A stretch of DNA of 64,000 nucleotides from Viola odorata. Its lineage: Eukaryota > Streptophyta > Magnoliopsida > Malpighiales > Violaceae. The notes beneath the pieces were generated by a model. The model was not told where the DNA came from and made no database searches. It saw only the letters and a program-made list of their open reading frames with translations. The position numbers and the translations under genes were made by a program. Below, piece by piece: positions 32,764 through 44,875 of this stretch. The stretch covers positions 55,466,304-55,530,303 of the forward strand of contig OY829537.1 in NCBI GenBank assembly GCA_963691705.1, given 5' to 3'. The first letter of the stretch is position 1; every line of letters begins with the position of its first letter.

Positions 32764-33060
32764 AGGTGCAGCGAGACTTGTAAATATGGGGGCAAGCGAA
32801 TGAAGTGACAACCGAAGGAAGGTGTTGAAAAATGTCAAAGCTCATTTTTCAAGGAAGTTGTCCTTCATGTTTACAATTTCCCCTTGTCGCAATTTACGTT
32901 TCTGAAAATTATGGTCTCGCAGTTTACATTTCCGTGGTTTTGCATTTCAGGTGCAACGAGACTTGTAAACTTGGGGGCAAGCAGGTGAAGCGACGACCAA
33001 AAGAAGGAGAAAAAAAATGTCCGAGCTCATTTTTCAAGGAAGTTGTCCTTTTACATTTTT
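32764..33060 (+). repeat. OG duplicated segment, about 185 bp apart
   Basis: GGTGCAGCGAGACTTGTAAA through CTCATTTTTCAAGGAAGTTG appears at about 32764-32862 and again, diverged, at about 32950-33050. Both contain TGGGGGCAAGC. That box recurs near 34875 and resembles the GGGGCAAC next to the 3' LTR. Confidence 0.65.
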
Positions 33061-34009
33061 GCAATTTCCGTTTCCGCAATTTCTGTTTCCGTAATTTATA
33101 TATTCGCAATTTACATTTTCACAATTTTTCCGCTATTTACATTGATTGAAAGGGTGCGTGCGTCATGTTGGCTAAAATCCTTAGTGTTCGCAAAAAAATT
33201 GTCTTTATACATGTGCAACTTGGGCTAAAAAAAAAAGAGAGGAGGGAGAGGATGAAAACAAAAATTTCACGTTTTGAAATTTTTTTTTTTTTTTCAAGCA
33301 TACTTTATCACGACATGGATGACTTGTGCGTTCATTAGAAATTATATGAAACATACATGATTTTGTCTGTTAGCTCTTATATCCATGGCACGTCTAGACA
33401 TAAGCAATCACAAAACATATCCCTGTGAGTATTTTGGGGCTTCACGCTTTGTTTCTTTCATGAGTGTAAGTGCCTGACTAGATACTAGTTGAATTCGCAT
33501 AATATCCAGGGTACATGCGCCATTAGACATGGGATAGCTATAAAGTGACATGGGACTTTTACGATTTTCTCCACTTTTTTCGTTTCTTCCCTCTTTCCAC
33601 TATATATGTCATCACTCCCCCCAAACCGTCAATATCACTCATACCCCGGGAGCCAAAGAGCAGTTTCAGCTAAAATTGCCAGCCGGAAGCAAAAGCACGC
33701 CAAGTTCAAATTCACGATGAAGGAGACGAAAAAGGTCACCAAGAGATCGCTAAGGACTATCACCAAAGAAGCAGCAACGACGAAGGCCGAGGCCTCAAGA
33801 CAAAAGGGGAAGAGATCAAGACAAATGTTGTGCTTGCTCTGCTCTGTTGCATTTTCAAATCAAATCAAAAAGGGGAGGGATATAAAAAAAAAAAAAAAAA
33901 AAAGAGGGGAAATGAGAAAAAAAAAAAGGAGAGAGGGGAAAAAGAAGAAGAAGAGAGAAATGCTCAGAGACATTCGACGAATACAAAAAATCGAAGAGCC
34001 AAAGCAATC

Positions 34010-34350
34010 ACAGCCCGGGGACAACTCAATTCGAGAAAATCTCGAAGAAAACTTTCCCCAGTGAACTCGAGTAGAAAGGCCCAAGGCCAACTCGAGAAAT
34101 CTCAAAGCAGCCTTCCCCCAGTAAAGTCAAGCAAAAGAGGCCCAAGGCCAACTCAAGAAACCTCAAAGCAAGCATCCCTAGTGAAAACCCGAGAAGAGAA
34201 AGGGGCCCCAGGCCAACTCAAGTAGTAAGTCGCAAAATGAACAGCGACGACGCTCCCCAATGAAGACTCAAGAAAAGGGCCCCTGGCCAAAGGGAAAGCA
34301 CCCCCAACAAGGATCTCAGAGCTCACGCACTCTGTCAAGCAAGCATCCCC
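34010..34350 (+). repeat. OG degenerate tandem repeat, about 60 bp
   Basis: Four to five units built on GGCCCAAGGCCAACTCGAG, followed by AAATCTCAAAGCA and CCCCAGT. Confidence 0.65.
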
Positions 34351-35009
34351 AGCAAAAAGTGAAAAGACTCGCTCACCTCGCCCTCATCCTGGCCAATTAG
34401 CAAAGCATCACTCATCAAAAGCCTTCCAACTCCTCAACAAAGCAATATTTCCCAAAACAAACTCCTTTCCGGACTTTTCATGTCCTTTCATTCTTTTCCG
34501 TAAAAGTCCCATCGATTATTAGAACGCCCATGCATGTGCATCTTCATTCGAAGTATATTCACTCGGATTGACATTGCGAACAGTAAATTATGTATCATGT
34601 TAGTTGCATCTTTATGAGTGTAAAACACTTAGCCTTGTTCCAGAGCGTGAGTGCAAACACTAATATCAGGTGAGGATTGCTTACGGCTGCAAGTTGTGGG
34701 AAAGTCTTGTCCTTGAGGTCGTTATTTCTTGAACAAGACGTAGACGTTATCTAGACTTGAATCAATCATGTTCATATAATGAAAACTGAACGCACATTTT
34801 ATCCAAAAAGAGAAAAAGGCTTGAATTTATTTTCTTAAACAAAGAAATCATTTTCATTCCAAACAAAAAAACTTGGGGGCAAGCCGTGGGTTAAAGGTAG
34901 GAATATTTGATATTTCTCACAGGTCAATTGCTCTTTCCTTTTTCTATTTTGTTGCTACTTTGTATTTGCTTCCTTCCAATTTGCAGGACACAGATATGCT
35001 CCGGTGACT

Positions 35010-35135
35010 CCTCAACCATGGGTCTTCGATGACGACATCGTTGTAAAGCCCTCGCCTTGGATCGAACGTCGAATGAAGAACATCACCACTCCTCACCATG
35101 GGTCTTCGATGACGACATCGTTGTAAAGCCCTCGC
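35010..35135 (+). repeat. OG 82-bp direct duplication
   Basis: ACCATGGGTCTTCGATGACG and the following bases through AAGCCCTCGCC occur twice in a row. Confidence 0.75.
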
Positions 35136-35289
35136 CATCTTGGATTTTCATCAAAATCCAATCAGCATCGAATGGAGTACGTTACCACTCCCAAATCAGC
35201 TTCGTGCGGTGAATCTCGTTCCCTCACGGTCAACCACTCTCCATTTCAGTTCATACGGTAAGTTCAAGGTAAGACTTGCTTTCCCTTTT

Positions 35290-36250
35290 TACACCATCTG
35301 TTAAACGTTGTGAAGGGTCACGTCCCCACATCGTGTCATTTAAAAATGTGCTTGGTCACGTCCGCACATGTCGTCTGATAATGTTGTGTCTGGTCACGTC
35401 CGCACATGTTGTCTGTTAAGCATTGTGGAGGGTCACGTCCCCACATCGTGTTGTTGATGTCATGTCCGGTCACGTCCGCGCATGTCGTCTGATAATGTGG
35501 TGTCTGGTCACGTCCGCACATATTGTCTGTTAAACGTTGTGAAGGGTCACGTCCCCACATCGTGTCATTTAAAAGTGTGCTTGGTCATGTCCGCACATGT
35601 CATCTGATAATGTTGTGTCTGGTCACGTCCGCACATATTGTCCGTTAAGCGTTGTGAAGGGTCACGTCCCCGCATCGTGTTTTTAATGCTGTGTCCGGTC
35701 ACGTCCGCACAGTCATTTGATAATGTTGTGTCTGGTCACGTCCGCACATATTGTCTGTTAAACGTTGTGAAGGGTCACGTCCCCACATCGTGTCATTTAA
35801 AAATGTCCGGTCACGTCCGCACAGTCATCTGATAATGTTGTGTTTGGTCACGTCCGCACATGTTGTCTATTAAGCGTTGTGAAGGGTCACGTCCCCACAT
35901 CGTGTCATTTAAAAGTGTGCTTGGTCACGTCCGCACATGTCGTCTGATAATGTTGTGTCTGGTCACGTCCGCACATGTTGTCCGTTAAGCGTTGTGAAGG
36001 GTCACGTCCCCACATCGTGTCATTTAAAAGTGTGCTTGGTCACGTCCCCACATCATGCTGTTAATGTCAGGTCCGGTCACGTCCGCACAGTCGTCTGATA
36101 AGGTTGTGTCTGGTCGCGTCCACGCATATTGTCTGTTAAGCGTTGAAGGGTCACGTCCCCACATCGCGTTTGTTAATATTGTCTGTTAAGCGTTGAAGGG
36201 TCACGTCCGCACATGTCATCTGTTAATGTTGTGTCAGGTCACGTCCCCAC
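35290..36250 (+). repeat. OG satellite-like array with GGTCACGTCC core
   Basis: More than 20 copies of GGTCACGTCC, most continuing GCACAT or CCACAT, are spaced about 35-45 bp apart. They form a higher-order unit of about 120 bp (AAGGGTCACGTCCCCACAT, TGGTCACGTCCGCACATG, TGTCTGGTCACGTCCGC). 36251-36500 is unique sequence. Confidence 0.85.
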
Positions 36251-36561
36251 ACCATATCTTGAAAATTCATAAACAATCACCCCAAATATCAAATCAACAT
36301 CAGGGCAAAGGTATGTTATCATCAATCAATATCCGAGCGAAGGATCAACAACCTATCTCCTCCCAGAGTGACGTCAAGCAAGCACCTGGTATCCCCAGTA
36401 ACAGCATCAATCAATCTCCTCCTCCCAGAGCGACATCAAGCAACTACCTCCTCCCAGAGCGACCTCATCACTGTAAGTTTGAGGTAAGACCTGCCGTGTC
36501 GCCAAAATTCGGATATCTAGGGGCAACTGTCTTTACTGCTTATCAAATACTTCGATAAGAC

Positions 36562-36578
36562 AGTAAAGAGGGGGCAAC
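36562..36578 (+). other. OG polypurine tract
   Basis: AGTAAAGAGGGGGCAAC directly precedes the 3' LTR. The plus-strand primer would come from its purine run. Confidence 0.75.
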
Positions 36579-39500
36579 TGTTGATACCCGAATTTTGACG
36601 CCATTTTTATTTAATTTTAGCATTTCTGTTATTCAGTTAATTTACAGTCATTTTCAGTTGATTTAATGTCGCTAGCATTCTTAGGTGTTTCGTTGCATTT
36701 TAGCATCATCGTTAGCATCGTCAGCTTTCGAAGTCGCATTTTTAATTTTTCGTCAAGTATTTTCATTATTATTATCATTATTATTTTTAGCCTTAAAAAT
36801 CACATTTTTAATTATCCGGCAGTCGTTTCTTAAATTATTCTTCGTTTTAGGTCATCACACGAATTTTAGGATTTTTTTATATTTTCGCACATTTTTTAGT
36901 ATTTTTATTTTTTATTATTATTTTCGTTCGAGCTTTTATTGGACCCGAGTAAGTTCGCTCGGACAATAGCTCGACTTTAAAATGTTTTCCATCAACTAGT
37001 TGCTAGATTTTTTTCCGGTCGCAACGGTCTACAGCGTTTCGTGTAATTTTCGGTGTAACGCTTTATTTTTTTCGTTCCCGCGTTTCGCGCCTTTGAACAC
37101 TAAAATAAACGCGTTAAACGAGAAGTTTTCATCGTTCGCTGTAGACGGTTAAAACCGTTGTATTTTTTTCTACGCGCCGGCACCTTCGGCTCCAAAAGTC
37201 GGAACGTTTGCTCGACGGATCCGGCTCGAGGCTATTTAAATCAGATGAAAGGCCATTTGATCATGGCCATTGATCTGGTCAACCAAGGAAAGTCAACCAG
37301 ATCAATGGCCCTTGATTTATTGTGCATAATGCACACGCACAGTGCAAGGAAATTCTCAGCCACGAGCCCGCGCCCGAGCCACCTGCTCTCCTTCTCAGCC
37401 ACGTCTTCGTCCGAGCCCCTAGCCGTAGCTCCCTAGCTCCGCCATCATCACGCCTTCAGTTCCTCCACGCGCAGCTCCCTCCGCCACTCTCCCACGCGTC
37501 TTTCGGCTATAAATAGCCGTCTGTTCCTTCGTCAAAAGGGTCCGAAAATTTTGCCAAAAAACAACTCTCTCCCTCTCCATTTTTCCTGGCCAATTCACAT
37601 ACACTTGGACCACGTTCCGCACTCTCAAATCCACTCCTCGCCGTCGTTCGCCGCAGCAGCACCACGGTGAGCGGTTCTCTCTCTTGTTTTCTTCCTTTCG
37701 TTTAAAATTTCGTTTAGAACTTAGGCAATTAATCAAGCATTAAAACTTGCTGCAACCACTTTAGTTTCGGTCTAATTTCACCATGCTAACGTCCATTTAA
37801 ATTATCGATGCTTAAGTTAATTGTTTGGTTAATTAATGTAAATATGCATCTTGCCATTTTCTCCAAAAATGCCACTGCTTTGTTCCCGTTTTCCTTGCTG
37901 TGATGATGTATTTGTGCTGCTGGGAGGGAGACGCTTCATTCGGGTCAAGAACCAGGCGATTTGGCCGCCTGGTTCATCACCTCCGTCGCCGGCAGTGGCT
38001 CCGGCGACGTGAGGAAGAAGATGGTGACTTGGGCCATGCGGCCCTTCGGGCAAGGAAAGGAAGAAAGGTGATGGGCTTGGCCCATCACCATTTAAATGAA
38101 TTACCTTTGGGCCAGGAGCTGTTCCTGGCCCATTTCTTCCAAATTTTAAATAGGGCCCAGCCCATTTATATTTTTTCCGAGTCTTCGTTTCGTTAGTTTT
38201 TTTTTTTACGCAAAATGCTCGCATGTCTCATATATTTGTTTTTCATGATACGTGCTATTTTTCGTATGTTTTATACATGAATTGATTAATTCACTTTTTT
38301 CGTAAAATATTTCGTATGCTTTTTTTTTTATCAAGTTGTTTATTGAATTGTTTATATGTGAATTGCTCATTCTTTATCATAATATTTATTGTCATGTTAT
38401 CTAACCTCAGTCATTTATATTTAACTGTTTAATTTCAGTCATTTAAAATACCGCCTATATGGTCGGTCGCTTCTTTAATTTTCGTAAATATTCAACTGCT
38501 TTAAATTCTCGCAAACTGCTGGAAATCCTTCCGCAAAATATCAACTGTTTAAATTCCGCACTTTAATTCTGCAATTTACTTTCAGCAATTTAAATTCAAT
38601 ACCGCCTACATGGTCGGTCGCACTTATCAACTGTTTACTTTTCCGCACTTTAATTTTCCGCAATTTACTTTCGGCAATTTAAATTCAATACCGCCTACAT
38701 GGTCGGTCGTACTTATCAACTGTTTAATTTTCCGCACTTTAAATTCCAGCAATTTACTTTCAGCAATTTAAATTCAATACCGCCTACATGGTCGGTCGCA
38801 TTTTAATTTTCGTAAACATTCAACTGCTTTAATTTTTCGCACACTGCTGGAAATCCTTCCGCAAATTATCAACTGTTTACTTTTCCGCACTTTACTTTTC
38901 CGCACTTTAAATTTCAGCAATTTAAATTCAATACCGCCTACATGGTCGGTCGCAACATTAACTGCTTTTATTTTCTGTAAATATCAACTGCTTTAATTTT
39001 TCGCAAAACTGCTGGAAATTCTTCCGCAATATCAATTGTTTTATTTTCCGCAATATCAATTGTTTTATTTTCCGCAAATATCAACTGTTTACTTTCTGCA
39101 AATTATCAAACTGTTCTAAATCCCCTGTAAATCGTCAGCTACATTTGAAATATTCTTGCACTTGTCAAAACAACATTTAATTCTCGTATGTGTTAAATAA
39201 ATCATTTTTCGCATACAAATCACTTAGCATTTAATATTCATATGCGTTAAATAAATCATTTTTCGCATGCAAATCACTTAGCATTTTAAATCTCGCATGC
39301 GTAAAATCCATCATTTTTCGCATGCAATCACGTCAGCATTTTAATTTTCACATGCTTAAAATTAATCATTTTTCGCATGCAATCAACGTAATATTTAAAG
39401 TCTCGCACGCTTAAAATTAACCATTTTTCGCATGCCTTCAACGTAGCATTTAAAGTCTCGCATGCTTAAAATTAATCATTTTTCGCATGCAATCCACGTA

Positions 39501-40588
39501 GCATTTAAACTCTCGTATGCTTAAAATCTATCATTTTTCGCATGCAATCAACTAGCATTTTAATTCTCACATGCTTAAAATCCATCATTTTTCGCATGCA
39601 ATCAACTAGCATTCTAATTCTCACATGCGTAAAATCCATCATTTTTCGCATGCAATCAACTAGCATTAAATTCTCGTATGCTTAAAATCAATCATTTTTC
39701 GCATATAACCAAACTCAGCATCTCATTTCGTATGCGTGAAATCCATCATTTCTCGTATACAATCAACTGTCATTTAAATTCTTGCACTCATAAATTGCTT
39801 ATTTATTTCTCGAGCTATCGCTAACACTCTCATTTTGCAGGTTTTAGTTTCAAGCTTCGCTCGAAAGTACGCCTTTCGATTCCTTTTTATTTATCCGATG
39901 CTTTCTGCAAATATCCATCGTATGCATGATATATAGAACTGCTAGAACTAAAATCAACCCACATGCACAACGTGTTTAAAGACTTTCTTAAAATGCCGCG
40001 TTCATGTGATTTTACTTCTCGCTTATATTGACTGCATGTACATGGGGACTTTCGATCCCACAGCAAACTATCGTTTTAAATCCATCATTTAAAATGGTAC
40101 TCTGTTAGCAATCCATGTTAGGATCACGTAGTAACTAATCTAAGCATGCATGGCCCGATGATGAAAAAGAGGGCGCTCATTCAGTCTTACGGAAAATTCA
40201 GTCCCATCACGATCATAATAAAGACTAAAGTGACGATTCCTCTGAGGGCCCCCTTTTTCAAAACGCATTTCTCAAACACCTTTTTAAACACCTCTCTCAT
40301 CAACCGGTAACCGTTTTTGGATGTGTCTCGGGTGCCTAACACCTTCCCGAGACCATAATACGACCCCGAACCTTTGTCTGGGGTCCAGACCCTTTTTTTT
40401 TGTGCCTTTAGTTTTTCACTTATTATATTTCCTATGCCATGACAATTAGGGTTCCCTAAGCCTAGCAACCAAATTAGGGTGGCGACTTCATTGCATGCTG
40501 CTAGGCGTCCCTTTTACGCCGAGCATTGTAAGGTCTCAAATTTCGTTGCACACTCGCGATTTTTTTTTTAAATTTCCGATGCGCGACA
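36579..40588 (+). repeat. OG 3' LTR (about 4.0 kb)
   Basis: Same ends and internal layout as the 5' LTR: TATA box at 37508-37515, hairpin array at about 37949-38131, repeat blocks at about 38430-38960 and 39180-39775. It differs from the 5' LTR at roughly a dozen positions and one T-run length. The GCTTG duplication follows at 40589. Confidence 0.95.
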
Positions 40589-41741
40589 GCTTGCTATTCT
40601 TTCTAACATTTGATCAATAAAGGGTAGGGGAAAATGATCTTTCCTGGTTACGTTGTTGAGGCGTTTGTAGTCAATGTAGACTCTCCATCGGTTCTGAACT
40701 CTAGTCGGCACTTGCTTGCCGTCCTCATTTTTTATTATTGTAATTCCTATCTTCTTCGGAACTACCTACACAGGAGAAACCCAATCACTATCAGAAAGGT
40801 GGTAAATTACTCCCGCATCCAGCAATTTGAGGACTTCTTTCTTGACAACTTCCATCATATAAGGGTTAAGCCTCATTTGTGGCTGTCTGATTGTGTTTTT
40901 GTCTTCTTTTGTGTGGATTTTGTGGGTGCAAAAGGTTGGTGATAATCCATCCAATTGCCTCCTTGTGCTGTTTGAGAAATTCCACCAATTGTTCTTCTTC
41001 TTCCTTGGTCAACTTACTGGAAATTATAACTGGCAGTGTGGATTCTTGACCAAGGAAGGCATGCTTATGGAGATCTGGTGGCCTCTTAAGCTCGATCTCT
41101 GGTGCCTGCACAACAGAAGGTAAGAGTTTATTATAGACTTGTGGAAGCTTAGAGTTGACCTCTTCATTAAACAGAAACCCTAAGACATTAAGCTCATCCA
41201 CAATCTCTAATAAATCTTTGCTAATAGTCAACTCTTCCTTCATTTTCTCCAATTTCTCTCCTTCCATTCCCCTGGTAAGAACATAGCAAAGAGGGTTACT
41301 CTCATTAATTACATATACCGTATTAGCTAGGGGTTCATATACATCCATAAAACACAAGCTATGCATCTCGCTAGGATGCTTCATGGCGTCATACATGTTA
41401 AACTTAATTGTTTGTCCACAATACTTAAGTGAAAGGTGACCATGATAAACATCAATTAAGGCTTTTGCTGTTCTTAAAAATGGTCTTCCCAAAAGGACAT
41501 CAGTGGAGTTTGTAGAGAGATCCTTGTTCATATCGACAATATAAAAATCAACAGGGTATATGAAATCATCAACTTGGATAAGAACGTCCTCAACAACTCC
41601 CTTGGGGTGTATCATTGATCGATCAGGAAGTTGGATGACTACTCTGGTGTCCTTCATGGCTCTGATGTTTAGCCTCTCGTATTCTGCAAGTGATAGCATG
41701 TCGAATGTGCCTTGATCTGCGCACTTCTCTGGACGTTTTGA
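40589..41741 (-). pseudogene. pol: AT pol, 5' part: protease and start of RT
   Basis: On the minus strand a frame from ATG 41699 (MLSLAEYERLNIRAMKDTR) gives the second half of an Athila-type protease (DVLLGRPFLRTAKALIDVYHG). The linker EIELKRPPDLHKHAFLG follows, then the RT start (LNPYMMEVVKKEVLKLLDAG; RKDHFPLPFIDQMLERIAS), where OG cuts in. A frameshift near 40925 and a stop near 40766 break it. The protease active-site segment near 41710-41740 is decayed. Confidence 0.82.
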
Positions 41742-43353
41742 CTAAGATATTGAGGACACATTCTGAGCCAAGTTAATCTGTTCACTCCCTACAAGTTTCT
41801 TCCTTTTAGAACATAAACCTTTAAGGAATCTAGCATAACTAGGAATTTTGGAAATCAATTCAAGCATAGGCATGTTAATTGCCACTTTTTTAAATATGTC
41901 CATAAACTCCTTCTCTTCATTCTCTTTTTTCATTTTTCCAGGCGCAGGTGGAAAAGGTAGGCCATCCTCCGCTTTTTATTTATGTTTTGTGACTTCTTTT
42001 CTTGGCCTTCCTTTCAGCTTTCTTGATTTTTAGTTCTTCCCTCATATCTTGCTTGGCCAGGAAAGGTTCATCATATATCGCTATTATTTTTTCAGCTTCT
42101 TCCATCTCCTTTGCCTCTTCTTCCTCAATTTGTTTTGGTGACTTGTACTTGTACTTCCTTTCAAATTCCATCACTTCTTCCCAGCTCTTGTGCCTCGGTT
42201 TCTCCTTTTCTTTTTCATATGCCACTGTCTCTTCTCTTTCGGCAAGTTCACACCGCTTCTCAGGCTGATCGCGTTAACGATGTACTTCTCCCTGTCCTTA
42301 ATTAGTATCTTCAACTATTTTTGTATTTCAGTCAACATAGCTTGTTGCTACACGAATCTAATGTCTATTTCATCATCACGTATGGGGCCAGCAATCTGCA
42401 ATTGCTGAGGCAGTGCGTATAGTTAGAGAGGTTGGTTTTGAGGGTACTTGCTTTGTTAGCTCTGATTGTAACTGTAGGCTGTATTTAATTGGGTGGTGGT
42501 TTCTTCCGCTATCGCTGGTTGCAATGTGAGACATTGATCTGTGTGATGATCAATTCGGCAGCACACTCCACATGCACTCACTATTGCGCCTTGGTTGCTG
42601 TTTAGGCCAAAAGCACCTGTAGTAAGATTTTGAATGAAGTTAGCAATACTAGCAATCTGTTGTTCCGTAGCAATTGAATTAAAAGAAGAGGTAATAGGGT
42701 TAGAATGCTTTGAAAAGCCATAATTATTGCACTTCTTAGCCATTGTTTGAAGTAATTGCTTGGCTCGAGTTGGCTTAAGGTCTTGCAAAGCTCCTCCAGC
42801 GGCAGCATCTACTCTTTCTTTGCCATTTTGACTCATTCCGTCATAGAAATACTAGATTAGGGCTTGATCAACCACTCTGTGTTTAAGACTGATGTCCTGC
42901 AAATCTTTGAATCTCTTATAGTATTCTCGAAAGTTCTCGGTTCCCTTATGTTGGATGGAAATGAGATTTTTCCTTGCAGCTCCGCCCTTGGTTACATTCC
43001 AATATTTGTTCAGGAAGGCTTTTAACATTTGAGCCCAAGTGCTGATTGTGTTGTGAGGTAAACTGTAGAACCAGTTCCTCGCTGAATCTTCCAATGAACA
43101 CTGGAAAACCTTTAGGTTCGCCCTCTCAATGGGTACATCTCGAGGTTTGAGTGCGTCGCATTCCAAGTGAAAAATCCTCAAATAGATGTAGGGATTCTCA
43201 TTAGAATGATAGTGGAACTTTTTCAAGTTGTTGATGACATTAGTCTTGATCGCCCATTTGTGTTCTGCTAGTGGTAGATTAAGACAAGAATAAGTCTCTT
43301 ATTCCACTCCTTGATTCAGTGCCCTGAGAGTTTGTTCGAGTGGCTGCTTCATG
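41742..43353 (-). pseudogene. gag: AT gag, broken
   Basis: The start is placed at ATG 43353 (MKQPLEQTLRAL). Pieces in order: gag core (NPYIYLRIFHLECDALKPR; DSARNWFYSLPHNTISTW; GTENFREYYKRFKDL) at 43226-42852, a Gly/Ala-rich linker and a zinc knuckle CGVCCRIDHHTDQC (C-x2-C-x4-H-x4-C) at 42836-42456, a Glu/Lys-rich segment at 42225-41980, and FMDIFKKVAINMPMLELISK at 41933-41742, a block typical of the Athila gag end. Stops and frameshifts separate the pieces. OG LTR identity suggests AT is much older than OG. Confidence 0.8.
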
Positions 43354-43364
43354 TTGATTATTTA

Positions 43365-44379
43365 TGATACGATCCTAGCCCCATGATATGGAGACAAGGC
43401 AGGAGACGCTGCTTGATCAAGCCTTCACGCGAAGGATGACATGAAAGGTGGCTTGGAGGTGCCTAGCGCAAGGTTTGACATCCATCCGAGTCAACCCATG
43501 GAAGAACGACCTCAATAAAAGATCCAACACATATACAAGACCGATTGGAGTCTTAGGAAGGTTTTGTCCAAGTTTTAGAACATTTGGACGAGTAGATCTC
43601 AAGAAGGTTCGAGATGACAATCTCGCACGCAAGAGTTCTAGGTGCAGACGCAACAGGCGACTTCGTACTAACCCAGCCACCACTATACAAGTTCAAATCG
43701 TGCGATCAACTGCGTTTCAGAAATGTCAGGATGTTAGCTTTCATTTGGAACAAGTTTCGGCCCATTTAGCCCAGTGGTTTGAAAGTTATACAAGTTGACA
43801 TTATTGTGCGCAGTGTGTGCGCGAGATAACATACAACTTGAGGTTTCGGCCCAAACCTTGGCCCAATGATGGGGAAACTCGATGGAGCTTCTGGGATGTA
43901 TTTAAATATATTTATATTACTTTAATTAGTTAATTAGTTAATTAAGTTATTTTCCTTAATCAGAACTCCTACTTCTATTCCTATTAGGGTTGCTTGTAGA
44001 CTCTTTATAAGGAGTCGTTTAGCTCCATTATTAAGTTGGCTGTTACTTTGATAAATGAAGACATTGTCTTTACAAATCTCTACCCATTGTTTATCAATTG
44101 AACCTTGTTTCTTCTCAAGTCCGCAATACTCGAGTCGTCAACAAGTAAACCCAAAGTTGCGTTCCACTTGTTCGTCTGCCCTAGGTTGATATACACAAGG
44201 GATATAGGCTTAGTGATTCGACCAAGGATCCTCCCTTATTCGGACTAGGTTGGCTGGTGCTTAGCGATCAGCGCGGGCTTACGTTGTCTAGGCGAGTTAT
44301 CTTATTCCGCATCAAAATCCATCTTTGAGCAACAATCAGAATTACGTGTTATGTATCCTACGCAACTAGGATCATATCA
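43365..44379 (+). repeat. Solo LTR (about 1015 bp) inserted in the AT leader
   Basis: The ends are TGATACGATCCTAG and CTAGGATCATATCA, 13 of 14 bases complementary. The LTR-like layout includes TTTATAAG at about 44006 and AT-rich U3. The AT leader reads on either side of it: primer site on the right, gag start on the left. Flanking 5-mers are ATTTA and GTTTG, so a clean target duplication is not visible. The overall look resembles Tekay/Del-type LTRs (inference). Confidence 0.6.
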
Positions 44380-44437
44380 GTTTGGTACTTGTCTGTGGAT
44401 TATATACAAGAAAACACAAAAAATAGTATCTGTATAC

Positions 44438-44455
44438 TCCCCGGCAACGATGCCA
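44438..44455 (-). other. AT primer binding site (tRNA-Asp type)
   Basis: The minus strand reads TGGCATCGTTGCCGGGGA. This differs at two positions from the TGGCGCCGTTGCCGGGGA site I know from Athila elements. Confidence 0.8.
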
Positions 44456-44460
44456 AAATT

Positions 44461-44875
44461 TGACTGCGTGCAGAACCTGTCAAAAATAAATATAGTTTAC
44501 AACTCGCTACTAAGAACAATTAAATTGTAGATAGCAGTAAGATGATCAATCCTCAGGGAGCTATGGTGTGATTTTTTGTGTGAACTTGTAATAATCAAAT
44601 AACACTTAGGTGGAATTTGGGGGTTTGTGATAAAACTAAAACTGAAAAGTAAGTAGAATGAGTAGTTATCTTGGCCAAGAATGATGCTCTTAGTCAAGAC
44701 GAAAGAATCAATATGAGAGATCAGATAAGATAGAGATTCCTAGTAGAGGCTAGCAAGCTATGAGATAAGAGATACAATTATCGACGTAGAGGTTTTCATC
44801 TTCGATCTATAGAGTTGCTATGGGGTCAAGGTACGCTTATGACCCCTACTTCCCTCTTACATCAATGATACGATC
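44461..44875 (-). repeat. AT 5' LTR, 3' portion
   Basis: On the minus strand the LTR ends ...CACGCAGTCA, then AATTT and the primer site. The segment up to 44875 reads as R/U5 of an Athila LTR (TTTTTGACAGG near the end). Beyond 44875 a different LTR-like sequence starts, so the rest is missing or displaced. Confidence 0.6.

Larger units (their letters stand above)
32211..36578 (+). other. OG non-coding region in place of pol
   Basis: About 4.4 kb without any pol domain. A 105-codon frame at 32380-32697 and a Lys-rich frame at 33606-34064 have no recognisable domain; the latter is driven by A-rich low complexity (33881-33960). The repeats are listed separately. Confidence 0.7.
25176..40588 (+). 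mobile_element. OG: Ogre-like, gag-only LTR retrotransposon, complete
   Basis: It is 15,413 bp, with LTRs of about 4009 and 4010 bp, TGTTGA...GCGACA ends and a perfect target duplication GCTTG. It has an Ogre-type primer site, one large gag frame and a purine-rich tract, but no protease, RT, RNase H or integrase anywhere in 29185-36578. The LTRs differ at roughly a dozen substitutions noticed by eye, so the insertion is young relative to its host AT. It must rely on enzymes from another element (inference). Confidence 0.93.
40589..44875 (-). mobile_element. AT: Athila-like retrotransposon, 5' half
   Basis: Minus strand: part of the 5' LTR (44461-44875), primer site, leader with an inserted solo LTR, gag, protease and the first part of RT up to OG. 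It continues at 25175 and below. Confidence 0.85.

Noticed and set aside
33606..34225. Lys/Arg-rich open frames of about 130-150 codons in OG
   Set aside because: They are driven by an A/G-rich low-complexity tract (33881-33960) and a tandem repeat, with no domain and two overlapping frames equally open.
35290..36250. Regular short repeats that superficially look like a CRISPR array
   Set aside because: The spacers are themselves repeated, the units vary, and the block lies inside a plant LTR retrotransposon. It is a tandem satellite-like array.
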